From the NCBI GenBank assembly GCA_036365145.1, contig JAEOAD010001365.1:5161001-5225000 (forward strand): 64,000 nt of DNA. The letters are read 5' to 3'. Both the position numbers and the translations under genes were made by a program. Below, one piece after another: positions 30,881-42,029 of this stretch. Under the pieces are notes generated by a model. That model ran no database searches. It saw nothing but the letters and a program-made list of their open reading frames with translations, and was not told where the DNA came from. The DNA comes from Orientallactaga sibirica. Its lineage: Eukaryota; Chordata; Mammalia; Rodentia; Dipodidae. Each line of letters begins with the position of its first letter. The first letter of the stretch is position 1.

Positions 30881-31154
30881 AACATCAAACCCGCTGGAGA
30901 AGTAGTTGCTGAGTGCCTGCCTTGTGTGTGGCACTGGAGATGGGAGGAAGGGAGCAGGTATCCTCGCGGGACAACAGGACATTAGCAAAGGAGTACCAAG
31001 TACACAGCATGGTGCCAGGCTGCAGAAGCCGCAGAGATGCCAGCCGGGGGCAGAGCATGGGAAATGGTGGAGATAACCAACTACACCCATAGGGCAAGGA
31101 ATGCTGCTCCCCAAAATCACTTCCAGATGAACACAAGACCTGTGGAATCCATAG

Positions 31155-31266
31155 TGGTGCCTGTATTGCTCTGGAGCATATTCCAGTACTCCAGAGGCTG
31201 GGCCAGGAGGATGGTGTTTTTGTGGCTGCCTGAGCTATGTAGTCAAGATTCCATCTCAAAAATCAA
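31155..31266 (+). mobile_element. B1 SINE, diverged
   Basis: ggtgcctgtattgctctgga, actccagaggctgggccagg, gagctatgtagtcaagattc, catctcaaaaatc. The DIP that follows inserted in its A-tail. Confidence 0.65.
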
Positions 31267-31273
31267 ACAAATG

Positions 31274-31472
31274 GGGCTGGAGAAATGGCTTAGTGGTTAA
31301 AGCACTTGCCTGCAAAGCCTAAGGACCCAGATTTGATTCCCCAGTGAGCCAGGTGCACAAGGTAGTGCATGCTTCTAGAGTTCATTTGCAGTGGCTAGAG
31401 GCCCTGGCTTGCTCTCTCTCTCTCTCCCTCCCTCTCTCTCTCTGTGCCTCAAATAAATAAACACTTTAAAAT
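31274..31472 (+). mobile_element. DIP-type SINE
   Basis: gggctggagaaatggcttag through tctgtgcctcaaataaataa. Flanked by aatcaaacaaatg (31261-31273 and 31473-31485), an exact target duplication in the preceding B1 tail. Confidence 0.95.
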
Positions 31473-31887
31473 AATCAAACAAATGAAGAAGTCAACTAGC
31501 CAACCAATCAACAGACCAACCAGCCCAAACAAAGCAAAACAAAATATCTGATTCAAGAGTCCAAGCCTCAGATCAGAGACATTTGCTCAACCATGTTCAT
31601 AGCTGCTCAATTCATAATAGCAAAGAGCTGGAATCAACCCAGATGTCCATCATTAGATAAATGGATAACAAAGATGTGATATATCTACACTATGAAATTC
31701 TATGTAGCAGTAAGGAAAGATGAAATAATGAAATAAAAAAAATGGTTGAACATGGAACAGATCATCCTCAGTGAGCTCACCCAATCACAAAAAGATAGTC
31801 GTCGCATGGTCTCTTCATCTGTCGCTCCTAACCTGAATCAGCCTGAGATGCTGCCAAACCTAATAAGTACCCTGAGGACCAGACAAT

Positions 31888-31960
31888 AGGGAGGGTGGGA
31901 TGGGGGGAGGGTAAGGGTGGGAGGGAGGGAGAGAGTGGGAGGGAGGGTAAAGGGGGGACA
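31888..31960 (+). repeat. G-rich polypurine tract of L1 3' UTR
   Basis: Runs of three to six G separated by A or T (gggagggtgggatgggggg, gggtgggagggaggg). It meets the usual four-run G-quadruplex pattern several times. Confidence 0.85.
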
Positions 31961-33130
31961 CAAATAGGGACCCAAAAGGAAATGATACTGTAAAACCCTA
32001 TATTCTGAACAATGGCTAAAACATTGATCCTTCAGCAGACCGACAGAGGGAATACCTGAACCACAGGAAATGGGAGAGAACATCATGAAGACCAACTTTA
32101 ATCTTTTCCTGTTTCTCTCTCTCTCTCTCTCCCACCCTTTCTCTCCCTCTCCTCTCTATTCTCACTTTCTCTTTTATATTACCTATCTTTTTCTTCCCTC
32201 ACCTTCCTTGGTGCTGACTTTTAACTCCCAGCTCCAGCACAGGGTTAACTTTCACAATGAGCTGTTGATCCGAGAGACCTACAAAGTTTCCCAAAAAAGA
32301 CAGATTTCTGTCAGAGTTCTTGATGACCCACCAAAGGTTAATGGTAAGACCCTACTGTTGAAGACCTGGTCGGAATCTGGAAGAGGGTCAGTCCCCAGAC
32401 AGTTAGCTAGTCTAGTGCCAGAGGGTGCTACATAAGCGACTGGGGGAAAATGACCAACATCTGTCCAAACAACTTGCAGTCTAAGCTACCCAGCAGGAAA
32501 CAACCTGATGCAATGCTCAAACAAGTGCAGTAGTGGCACACAGCCATAGTGGGCAACCAACGGCTCTTGATTTGGCTAATAGATCCACTCAGTGGAATGG
32601 TACGCATTGCTGGAACTGGGAAGTAAGTCAAAACCATGTACAAAAAAATGAGCCCAGTCTTCAAGATCAAGCTCCCACCAAATGTGGGCTAGAAGAGGGC
32701 CTACATGTATAAAATTCCCTCTAAAATATCTATGGTCATCCCACCTATCTAGTACTAACTTCTCTCACTTTTGGAGAATTTGTTTATCTTTTTCAGATGG
32801 ATGACGAACCTGAAGGGAGGATCAGCCAATCACACCTCACCAGGGCCCCAGCTGAAACCATAGAGTAATGCAGGGGAAAGGGCAAGAGTACAGCTTTCTT
32901 GGTGATCATGACACTAGAAAAAGGCTGAAGGAGATAAACACAGAGAACATCCAACTCCTATTAAACCAGATATACAGAGACACAGAAGCTCCCAAAACCT
33001 CATCACTGAAGTAGAACTAAAATGATCCCAATGTGGCTCAGGGAAATTCGAGGAAGAGGGGGTGGAAAGAGTGTTAGAGCCACAAATTGGGGCATTATGC
33101 ACAGAGACTTGGCCTATCCCCCATAACTCT

Positions 33131-33414
33131 CTTTTTAAAATTTTTTAAATTATTTTTTATTTATTTTTGGAGAGAGAGACAAAGAGAGATAGACAGGGAG
33201 AGGGAGACAGAAATGGGCACGCCAGCAGTCTCTCAGCTGCTGTGAACGAAATCTAGATGCGTATGCCCCCTTGTGGTCAAGTGCAGCATTGCGCCTTGCG
33301 TCACTTTGCATCTGGCTAAACGTGGGACCTGGAGATTGGAACCACTGGAGATTGGAATCAGCGTTCTTAGGCTTAGGAGGCAGGCGCCTTAGCCGCTAAA
33401 CCATCTCTCCAGCC
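33131..33414 (-). mobile_element. DIP SINE, duplicated B-box subtype, inside L1 UTR
   Basis: Flanked by an exact 18 bp duplication, cctatcccccataactct (33113-33130 and 33415-33432). The B-box duplication is present (gattggaacc...gattggaatc). The perfect long duplication marks it as one of the younger insertions here. Confidence 0.97.
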
Positions 33415-33572
33415 CCTATCCCCCATAACTCTTGACTACCCCCACAATGCATGACCCACATTCCCCATTGATGTCCCCCTTCCAAAGGGACAGGACAGGG
33501 AGGAGGATAATGGAGTCACCAATATGAATGTAAAATTAGAATAATATAATAAAAATAAATTATAAAAAAGAG

Positions 33573-33925
33573 TCTTTTCCCAGTTTCCCCCCAGCAATTA
33601 TTTCTGTTTTGAAACTAATACTGAAGTTTATCTAGAGAAATTAAAATGGAAGAATAGAAGCAAAACTTTGAACCAAAAGATGAAGGAGTAAAATGGTGAA
33701 TATATTATAATGATATAGTATAACATTATTATTAAATGACAGATGTCAAAATGGTATGATACCATAAGAATAAAAATGATATTAATGAAATTCAATGTGG
33801 CCTCCTCCAAATTTAGAAATGAACTGAATATGTGGGAAAATATTGAGTGAATTAGCTGAAGTAAGCACTTACATTCTGTTTTTTTATATTAGTGTACATT
33901 AACTGTGCAGAATAATGTGACATTT
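33573..33925. other. AT-rich unassigned sequence
   Basis: Possibly old L1 ORF2 on the plus strand (actgaagtttatctagaga), too diverged to assign. Confidence 0.25.
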
Positions 33926-34084
33926 TTAATAATTGTAACATTTCAGCATGTACATAATAAACTGCTCATATTCACACACATCCATCCATGATGTCTTCTC
34001 CCCCCCACCTCATTCCTCCAGCTGGCTCCTTCCCTCTTCCCAAATAGCCTGCCTTCCACTTTCTTTTTTGTTTGTTGTTTATCT

Positions 34085-34228
34085 GTTTTTTTTTTCCCCC
34101 CCAAGATATGGTCTCACTCTAGCCCAGGATGACCTGGAACTCATTCGGTAGTCCCTGGCTGAACTTGAACTCACCTATCTCAGCCTACTGAGAGCTGGGA
34201 TTCAAGGCATGAACCACCACTTCCAGCA
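34085..34228 (-). mobile_element. B1 SINE, diverged
   Basis: caagatatggtctcactcta, gcccaggatgacctggaact, gagagctgggattcaaggca, ccaccacttccagc. Confidence 0.85.
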
Positions 34229-34403
34229 TCATATTTAAAAAAATCTATACTCCACACATGAGAGAAAACATGGAATACTTGTTCCTGTGAGTTGGGTGTG
34301 TTTCACATAACACAGTCATCTCCACTTCCATCTATTTTCTTGCACATGACACGATTTCATCTTTAGGGTGGAGCAATACTCCATCATGTACATATACTAT
34401 GAT

Positions 34404-34619
34404 TTCTTTTGTAAAATACTTTTTATTTATTTACTTGCAAGTGTGGGGAGAGAGAGAGATGAGAGAATATAGGTGTGAGGGCCTCTAGCCACTGCAAATG
34501 AACTCCAGACGCATGTGCTACCTTGTGCATCTGGCTTTATGTGAGTACTGGGGAATTGAACCTGGATCTTCAGCCTTTGAAGGCAAGCACCTTAACCGCT
34601 AAGCCATCTCACTAGCCCC
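34404..34619 (-). mobile_element. DIP-type SINE
   Basis: Complete on the minus strand (ggcctctagccactgcaaat, actggggaattgaacctgga, aagccatctcactagcccc), inserted in the L1 fragment. Confidence 0.92.
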
Positions 34620-34956
34620 ACACTGTTTTGTTTATCTAGTCATCCATTGATTAGCACCCCTTGAGGCTGTTCCCAGCAATCAAATACTTGCACACCACAA
34701 TAATTATTATAAATTTAAAACAAGTTTTGGGAAACTGAGCAACTTTTGAAAGAAATGCATCTCCAGGAACCATGTGGTCCTTGCAGACACTCTTGTACAT
34801 GTTGTTAAGGGAAAGTTGGTGACTTGTGCTCAAAATGACAGGTTTTGTAAATTGCAATATTGATTCATGAATTAAAAGTAAATAATTTCTGAGGAATGGC
34901 GATTTCTCTTATGAAGAGAAAGTCACATGCAAAGCCATGCCAGCATGGGTGCCTAT

Positions 34957-34983
34957 AGACAGACAGACAGACAGACAGACAGC
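34957..34983. repeat. (AGAC)n microsatellite
   Basis: Six to seven AGAC units. Confidence 0.9.
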
Positions 34984-35124
34984 AACTTTAAGAAGACGTT
35001 GGATGTGGTGGAGTTCCTTTGGCTGCAAGAATGGAGTGGAAACCACTGAGCTAAACCTGCATTTTTATGAACAGTTACTGCATGAATGATAAAGATGATA
35101 AAATTTTTAAATGCTAAAATTTTT

Positions 35125-35347
35125 CAAAATATATTTTTATTTATTTGAGAGAGAAAAAGGCAGAGAGAGAGAGAGAGAGAGAGGGAGGGAGAGAATGGGC
35201 GCATCAGGGCCACCAGCCACTGCAAATGAACTCCAGATGCATGCACCCCCTTGTGCATCTGGCTTAGGTGGGTCCTGGAGAGTCGAACTGGGATCCTTTG
35301 GCTTTGCAGGCAAACACCTTAACCACTAAGCAATCTGTCCAGCCCCC
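35125..35347 (-). mobile_element. DIP-type SINE
   Basis: Complete, with an internal (GA)n expansion at 35160-35195. Flanked by tgctaaaatttt and tgctaaaaatttt (from 35112 and 35348). Confidence 0.93.
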
Positions 35348-35360
35348 TGCTAAAAATTTT

Positions 35361-36249
35361 AGAATAACGCAGAAAATTGTACTTAAAGTTACAAAGTAAA
35401 TGAATAGCAAATCATAAAAGCAATTCCAAAATGAACAAAGAAAACATTGAAAATTTTATTATATAGTTTTCTCCTAGTCAATGAAAAAAATAAGAGACAA
35501 GAGGATTCCGATTTCAAGGCCAGCCTACATTTCAGGCCAGCTGAATAGTGAATTCTGTTTTGATAAATAAGTAAATAAATAGTAAAAATAGAAATGATAA
35601 CATTAGTTCAAATGAAGTAAAAACCATGAACAAGTTTATTAAATTGTTTTAAATCTTTTATTTACTTTGCTTAATTAAAAATTTAAAAAGACAAGATTAA
35701 CATATTATTTATACCTTATAGTTATTTCTTTATATTTTTGTTAATTTTTCCTCTTTGAGTACTAAATGCAAAATAATAGAAGCATAATTATAAATTGAGA
35801 GTCCAAAATAAAAGGAAAAATAATAAGAATAAAAAGCTTTATATTATTTCATATAATTGATATATGATATATTGAAATTACACATTTTATACATGATAAT
35901 TTGTATACAGCAGTCTATAACATTATATACTATATGTATAAAATGTGTGATTATATTTAGAAAAGTAAACAAAGGATATAAATAGACTACAGGTGATTCA
36001 TTAATTATAGTGCAATGAATAATTTTCAAGAGCCAAAAAGTAGGAAAAAAGAAACCTAACACATACCAACATCACAAAATTAATAAATAAACCTAAAATT
36101 CTGTCTTGTTAGAACTATTAGAACTATGGGGAACTTTAGATACATTTAGCAAGCAAATGAGGCAAAACTCCTCCTTAAAAATAAAACAGAAAAAATAAGT
36201 GCAGTATCAATTTTTAAAATATTATATTATAAAAATTGACAATATACTC
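35361..36249. other. Very AT-rich unassigned sequence with a B1 remnant
   Basis: A B1-like piece at 35500-35575 (gatttcaaggccagcctaca). The rest is AT-rich with TATA-like runs (35840-35960). No gene seen. Confidence 0.35.
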
Positions 36250-36262
36250 AATTTGTTATTTT

Positions 36263-36485
36263 CTTTTTATATTGTATTTATTTATTTGAGAAAGAGAGAG
36301 AGAAAGAGAAAAAGGCAGAAGAGAGAGAGAGAGCATGGGCATGCCAAGGCCTGTAGCCCTGCAAACGAACTCCAGACACTTGTGCCACCTTGTACATCTG
36401 GCTTACATGGGCACTGGGGAATTGAACCTGGGTCTTTATGCTTTGCAGGAAAATGCCGTAACTGTTAAGCCATCTCTCCGAGCCT
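36263..36485 (-). mobile_element. DIP-type SINE
   Basis: Flanked by aatttgttatttt (36250-36262 and 36486-36498), exact. Body has a GA expansion. Confidence 0.95.
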
Positions 36486-36498
36486 AATTTGTTATTTT

Positions 36499-36940
36499 TA
36501 AGGGGGAAAAAACTATAGTTTTTCTCTCTTGAGCATTGTCTGTTCATTTCTTTAGCCCTTTTATTGACAGGCAACTTTGTTTTATCAGTGTTTAATTTTG
36601 ACAGTTCTTTCTATATTCTTGGTATCAAGCCTGTCTGAGGTGCAGCGGTCAGATATTTCCTCCCATTCTGTAGGATTTCGGTTCTCTCTGCTGATAGTTT
36701 CCTTTGCTGTGCAGAAACTTTGTAATTTTGTGTAGTCCCAGTTGTTGGCTCTTAGGAGCACTTCTTTAGAAAGTTCTGACTTATATTTACGACTTCAGGT
36801 TAATTCCTTGTGTTTTCCTCTGCTAGCTTCAGTGTTTCTGGTTTTACTTTAATTTGAATAGACCTTTGTGCAAGGTAAGAGACGTGGATCTAAATTCATT
36901 CTTCTGCAGGTATTATTCAGCTGCTGTAGCTCATAACGCG
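36499..36940 (-). mobile_element. L1 ORF2 fragment
   Basis: tctttagcccttttattgac, tctttctatattcttggtat, agtttcctttgctgtgcaga, aactttgtaattttgtgtag. This matches the reversed C-terminal third of L1 ORF2. Confidence 0.65.
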
Positions 36941-36944
36941 CAGT

Positions 36945-37955
36945 AAATGGATGCTGCAGTCGGGTTCGCATTGCTGCCAGAAATCACCCAACCAAGAGCA
37001 GCTTTTTGGAAAAAAGGGTTTATTTGGCTTACAGACTCGAGGGGAAGCTCTATGATGGCAGAACGAAATGATGGCACAAGCAGAGGGTGGACATCACTTC
37101 CTGGCCAATGTAAGGTAGACAACAGGAGTAGGAGAGTGTGCCAAACACTGGCAAGGGGAAACTGGCATAGTACCCATAAACCCGCCCCTAACAATACTGA
37201 TGACTGGATAATGAAAATGTGGTACATATACAAAAACGAAAATTTTCCTTCAGCATTCAGGCCCCTTCAAAAGAGTCTACATTCTTCCTGTTGTCCCAGT
37301 GCAGGCCAGCTGGCCCAATGTCAAAGGTTGTAACCTTTCATACAATTGCAGCTGAACAGGCAACAGTTTTAGCCCAAAGATTTCATTTCTTCTGTGCCAT
37401 ATTCCTCTGCTCATCTCAGTTCATTTTTACACAATGCGATTCGGCACAGGTTCTCAGGACATGGCCATAAGAACAAGCCTCTCACACAAATTGCCTCTAG
37501 CCCAGTCCAGGCAAAGCTCTTTCTCACCCTTACAAGCCAAACCTCACAGTCCTTAGTTCTTACTGCATTCAGGTCTTGCAGCTCTGACCAGAATAGTCCA
37601 TCAAGCTGTACTTACAGCACTTCAAGGCATCTCTCAGGCCAAGGTTTCAAATCCTTCCACATTCCTCTTGAAAATCAGCTCCAAAAGGCCAAAGCCACAC
37701 AGTCAGGTGTCTAGCAGCAAATGACGCCACTCCTGGAACCAACTTTACTGTTGCAGTCAGGTTCGCATTGCTGGCTTGGGCTTGCAGACTCAAGAGGAAG
37801 CTCCATCATGGCAGAGGGAAACGATGGCTGGCCCCCAACAATGCACTGCTTCCAGGAGGCATTAATTCCCAAATCTCCATCAGCTGGGAACCTAGCATTC
37901 AGAACACCTAAGTTTATGGGGGACACCTGAATCAAACCACCACAATGGACCAGTG
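36945..37955 (-). mobile_element. MaLR (ORR1/MT-like) element, LTR-internal-LTR
   Basis: Minus-strand element. LTR pieces lie at 36950-37195 and 37745-37955; both contain gtcgggttcgcattgctg or gtcaggttcgcattgctg and aggggaagctc or gaggaagctcc. Between them is MaLR internal sequence (37260-37744) with aagctgtacttacagcactt, caaggtttcaaatccttcca and ccaaaagccacacagtc-like text. MaLRs lack functional pol and env. The left LTR is cut at about 37195, where a short L1 piece intervenes. Confidence 0.7.
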
Positions 37956-38350
37956 TAGATGTCCATTGACTGATGAGTGGATAATGAAAATGTGGCACAT
38001 ATACAAAATGAAATTTTATTCAGCTGTGACGAGAAGTGAACTTACAAAATTTTCAGAAAAATGGATGGATCTGGAAAACATCATACTAAGTGAAGTGACC
38101 CAGGCTCAGAAGGACAAAAGCGTATGTTCTCTCCCATATGCAGATCATAACTTGGAATGTTTGTGTGTAAATATGGGGAAGTATAGGCTATGGAGCGAAA
38201 AAGGAGGCCATGAGTAGGGGGAGAAAGGAGTGGAGAAAGAAGGAAGGACGAAATGACAAATGTGACATGCAAAGGGGAAGAGAAACTGTGTGGGGGGGAG
38301 GGTAAGTTACAAGGGGCAAGGGAGGAGGAAGGGAAACAAAACATGTATGA
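37956..38350 (+). mobile_element. L1 3' end (Lx-like)
   Basis: The frame at 37945-38217 reads DEWIMKMWHIYKMKFYSAV, then WMDLENIILSEVTQAQKDKS, the L1 ORF2 C-terminus. A G-rich UTR follows (gggggggagggtaag near 38292). Its start is repeated at 37198-37255. Confidence 0.75.
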
Positions 38351-38364
38351 AAAATATCAAAATG

Positions 38365-38605
38365 AGAGGCTGGAGAGCTGGCACAGCAGTTAAGAGCACT
38401 TCCTGTGCATATATAAGGGGCCTGCGGAGGCCTGACAGACTGCTTAAGTTCCATCGCCAGGACTCACACGAACAGCGAGGCACAGCCATGTATGTCTGTA
38501 ACTGTAGCCATGGAGAGAAGCAGCAGAGGTCAGAGAATCACTGGAGTTTGAAAACAAAACAAAACAAAACAAAACAAACACAACAAAACACAACAAAACA
38601 ACCCC
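38365..38605 (+). mobile_element. B2/B4-like SINE with (AAAAC)n tail
   Basis: aggctggagagctggcacag, cagttaagagcacttcctgt, ttccatcgccaggactcaca, catgtatgtctgtaactgta, followed by AAAAC units at 38553-38605. The head resembles a B2-type tRNA region. Confidence 0.55.
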
Positions 38606-38915
38606 CCCAAAACTTTCAGCAAGTTCCAGGATCAATAAGAGACTCAGCCCCAGTAAGAAGAGGAGGGACAGCTACGGAGCAGGACACCTGGCATTCTGTT
38701 CTGGGCAACACAGGAGAGCACACCTCCCTGGTGCAGTTTATGGCATAGAGCCATACAGCAGTCCACAGGCACATACATGTGCATACGCACACAAACACAC
38801 ACGCAAAAACAAGTGTCATAATGAAACCTGATTATATGTCTATATGCTAAAAAAATTAAATTTAATTTTAAAAAGAAGAAAATACTGTGTCACACAAACA
38901 ACTCAGAAATACAGA

Positions 38916-39070
38916 TTTTTTTTTTTTTTTTTGGTTTTGCGAGGTAGGGTCTCCCTCTGGTCCAGGCTGACCTGGAATTAACTACATAGTCTCAGGGTGG
39001 CCTCGAACTCTCGGCGATCCTCCTACCTCTGCCTCCCGAGTGCTGGGATTAAAGGCGAGCGCCACCACTT
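38916..39070 (-). mobile_element. B1 SINE
   Basis: T-run, gcgaggtagggtctccctct, gtccaggctgacctggaatt, gagtgctgggattaaaggcg, gcgccaccactt. The last bases of the head are missing. Confidence 0.93.
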
Positions 39071-39149
39071 AAATAAATAAGACCAGAGCTGTTTCCAGTT
39101 ACTAACAGTTTACTTCCAACAATAAAAATCAAACACAAGATGCCTTAAT

Positions 39150-39540
39150 GAGAAACATACTGTAAGAAATGTAAACCGTTTTGAAGCATAGATACCTCCG
39201 TAAAATGTTACTTAATTTATTTTATGAAGTGGTAACTCTAATAGTTCAGCTGGACAAACAGTTGGAAAGAGGGAAACTTCTTTTTGAACAAATTGCGAAA
39301 ATACTACATAGAATGATGAAAAATGTGACAATGGAGGAAAAGAATTTTACCCTCGGAGGTTTTTTCCATTCAAGGATAATTCAAGGATAATTTAATATTA
39401 AAATGTATTAATATACTTAGGTATATTAATATATCAAGAAAGAAAAGTTTCTCTTTGTGAAATGGTTTGTAATAAAATTCAACAATCCCTCCAAAGAAAC
39501 AAAATCCAAAAGCCAATACTTGTTAGTATGATAAAAATTA
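39150..39540 (+). mobile_element. Ancient L1 ORF2 (RT region) fragment
   Basis: The plus frame at 39181-39390 ends GGFFHSRIIQG and continues FNI, like the L1 reverse-transcriptase run GF.P..QG.FN. Further on, aaaattcaacaatccctcc matches the FDKIQHPF-type region. Stops interrupt it. Confidence 0.5.
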
Positions 39541-39639
39541 GACTTTCTTTATTAACAACCAGGCTTTAATTCCCAAGTCAACAGCTGAGTCATACTTTAG
39601 AATTAAAAAGCAGAGATAGAGGTATTTCTATTTAAGTAA

Positions 39640-40130
39640 GAAATGATTCCAACAATTGCTGCTATGTTTCACACAGGCTTTTAAAATTTTACTGAATGAA
39701 TTAATTGTACATTTTAATGAGGTTCAGTGAGATATTTGTAAATATACTTGTATATAGCTCAGTGATCAAATCTAACCTTGCTTTTTCTACCCACATTTCT
39801 CAGTCTCCAGGCATCACTATTCTACTTTGAGATATATATATTTTTAATTTAGATCTCACATATCAAAGATAACATGTAATATTTGTCCTTGTGTTCTTGG
39901 CTTATTCACTTAACATGACGTCCTCCAGTTCTATCCATTTTGTTGTAAATGACAGAATTTCATTCTTTTTATGGCTCAATAATACATACACATACATACA
40001 TACTACCCTATTTATCCATTTATCTGTTGATGGGAATCTATGCTGACTCCTTGTCTTAGCTGTTATGAACTATGCCGAAGTCAATATGGGCTCTGCAGCA
40101 TTGATTTCATTTCCATTAATTATAAATGTA
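39640..40130 (-). mobile_element. Old L1 (L1MA/PB-like) 3' end
   Basis: tacattttaatgaggttcag, gatcaaatctaaccttgctt, ggcttattcacttaacatga, cgtcctccagttctatccat, atgacagaatttcattcttt and tatctgttgatgggaatcta follow the reversed L1 3' UTR and ORF2 end closely. Confidence 0.75.
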
Positions 40131-41090
40131 ACATGGTTAACAAGTTAACATGGCTTTGAAATTGTGGCCAATTGAATAAAATAAGAATAAAAAATGAAAA
40201 GGGCTATTTGAAAGTAGACAACATATTTATTGTGATTTACAAGTAATAGAAATGTCTACTGGGAGAACCCAAGAGAACAAAATAAAATTCATACTACACT
40301 GTTGAGAGAGATCAAAAATAAAGTTTAATTAAAATAAATGTAACAAAGTTATTATTTTTCGATTTACCAATGTTACAATGATTATTAAAAATCTCATAAC
40401 CAGTAGCAACAAAACACCTAGCATGAAGCTCATAAGAAGTATGTATTAGTGGATTATAAAATAAATAAGAGTCATTAATAATATTCTGTGTTATTGAATT
40501 GAAATGTTTTAAAAACACCATATAAAAGGATCAATTTTCTTGCAAATTGGGGCATTGTTTTTGGAGGGTTCGTGCTTTATAAATCATTCTGAAAATCAGG
40601 AAAAATGCAAGGACAAGGAAGTACTGCCAATCCTGGGTAAACTATGTTCAAAGACGTCCTTGTAGTTTTGTATTTATCTAAATACTTTTGATTCATTTCA
40701 GAAATGGATAAATTCATGGACTGGGATGAGGAGAGCTGGAGCAGGCGTAAGGAGATGTGATGGTCAGCTGAGCAGCACGTGATGCTCTGGGGGCAAAAAT
40801 GGAGAATTCTAAAAATCAGATTGGGTCAATTTGCTGAACACAGTACGTGCCGACAAATTTCAGACAGATATTAAGGACAACAGCAGTATTCACCCGAGGT
40901 TATATTATTTTCTGAGAGAAGCATGTGAAGGCATCATCTTTAACATAGAGGACTGATAAATTTCACTACCCCATAGTTGCAAACTCTGTGACAAAATCAG
41001 CATAAACAAAGCCTTGTGTTAGACAGAGGGAAGTGTTTTTGCAACAAAAGTTTTTAATATCCCATTATTTCATGAGTACTTAAAAACTGA
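40131..41090. other. AT-rich unassigned sequence
   Basis: Nearly 1 kb with no repeat I recognise and no coding frame beyond 69 codons. Confidence 0.3.
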
Positions 41091-41096
41091 CACATT

Positions 41097-41290
41097 GGGG
41101 CTGGCAAGATGTCTTAACAGTTAAGGAGCTTGCCTGCATAGCCTAAGGACCCAGGTCCAATTCCCCAGGATCCACATAAGCCAGATGCACAAGGTGGCAC
41201 GTGCGTCTGGAGTTCATTTGCAGTGGCTGGAGGCTGTGGTGCACCCATTCTCTCTCTCACACATAAATGCATAAAATAAAAAAAAAAAAA
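41097..41290 (+). mobile_element. DIP-type SINE
   Basis: ggggctggcaagatgtctta through an A-tail. Flanked by actgacacattgg (about 41086-41098 and 41291-41303). Confidence 0.93.
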
Positions 41291-41399
41291 ACTGACACAT
41301 TGGCAAATGTAAAAGAGAAAAATAGCAAAAGGTATCAACTGGAAGGAAGCTTTGGGGCAAAGAACTGCAGTGGTTAACAATGTAAGAGATGATCAGTTT

Positions 41400-41720
41400 A
41401 CCTTCCTGTTGCAGAAGGGAAGCAGCTTACCTGAGAAAAGGATTTATTTCAAGCTCACAGTTTCAAGAGGAAGTTTCGTCACGGAGGAGAAAGCACCGCA
41501 CAGCAGGTAACTGGCTGACATCTTCATCGACCTGCAGCAGGGTGTGAGCAGCAAGAGGGATCTGGCTTGCACTGGCAAGCTGGCCTAAAACACTTCAAAA
41601 GTCCACCCAGAGTCACACCTCATCCAGCAGGGTTCTACGTCCCAATCTGTTGCACTTGGTTTAATTACAAACACTTGAGAGTATGAGGATGTTATATATT
41701 GAATCCACCACACTGGGAGT
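41400..41720 (-). mobile_element. MaLR-like LTR
   Basis: ccttcctgttgcagaaggga, ggatttatttcaagctcaca, gtttcaagaggaagtttcgt, cagcagggttctacgtccca, gaatccaccacac. A B1 remnant follows at 41890-41955 (gagtggtgggattacaggtg). Confidence 0.6.
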
Positions 41721-42029
41721 TAAGGAATTATAGGAGGAAGGAACAAGTGGTGCAGAGCAAGGAATGCAGAAAGTTCTAGATACGTTAACTCTTGGTAACG
41801 TAATGAGAGGAGGATGAGATAGATGATGGCTTTAACTCCCTTCCTCTTCACCTTCTCTTTGTCCTCTACTTCCTCCCTCCCTCTCTCCCTCTCTCTCATC
41901 TCTTCCACCCTCCTGAGTGGTGGGATTACAGGTGTGTACCACACTGCCTAGTCACATAATTGTATCTATAATAGTGGTATATGAGTTATTCTGTTGCTGA
42001 AGGAATAAATTTTAAATTTCTTTTGTGTG

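Larger units (their letters stand above)
31560..33572 (+). mobile_element. 5'-truncated L1 with long 3' UTR
   Basis: Starts in the last part of ORF2. Near 31592 a frame reads MFIAAQFIIAKSWNQPRCP and then SLDKWITKM, the conserved L1 ORF2 C-terminus. It is broken by TGA where the family has Trp (KMWYIYTM) and by a later TAA, so it encodes no active protein. The 3' UTR runs from about 31850 to the A-rich end at 33572, roughly 1.4 kb without the nested SINE. A G-rich polypurine tract at 31890-31960 is typical of mammalian L1 3' UTRs, which are usually shorter. A 121-codon frame in the UTR (32070-32435) has no domain. Confidence 0.8.
33930..34680 (-). mobile_element. L1 3' end with B1 and DIP insertions
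   Basis: Minus-strand L1: actccacacatgagagaaaa, catggaatacttgttcctgt, ctccacttccatctattttc, ggtggagcaatactccatca. After the SINE it resumes with gtttatctagtcatccattg. This is the classic reversed ORF2 end and 3' UTR. Confidence 0.7.

Noticed and set aside
37945..38217. 90-codon plus-strand frame as a gene
   Set aside because: It is the C-terminus of L1 ORF2 running into the 3' UTR.
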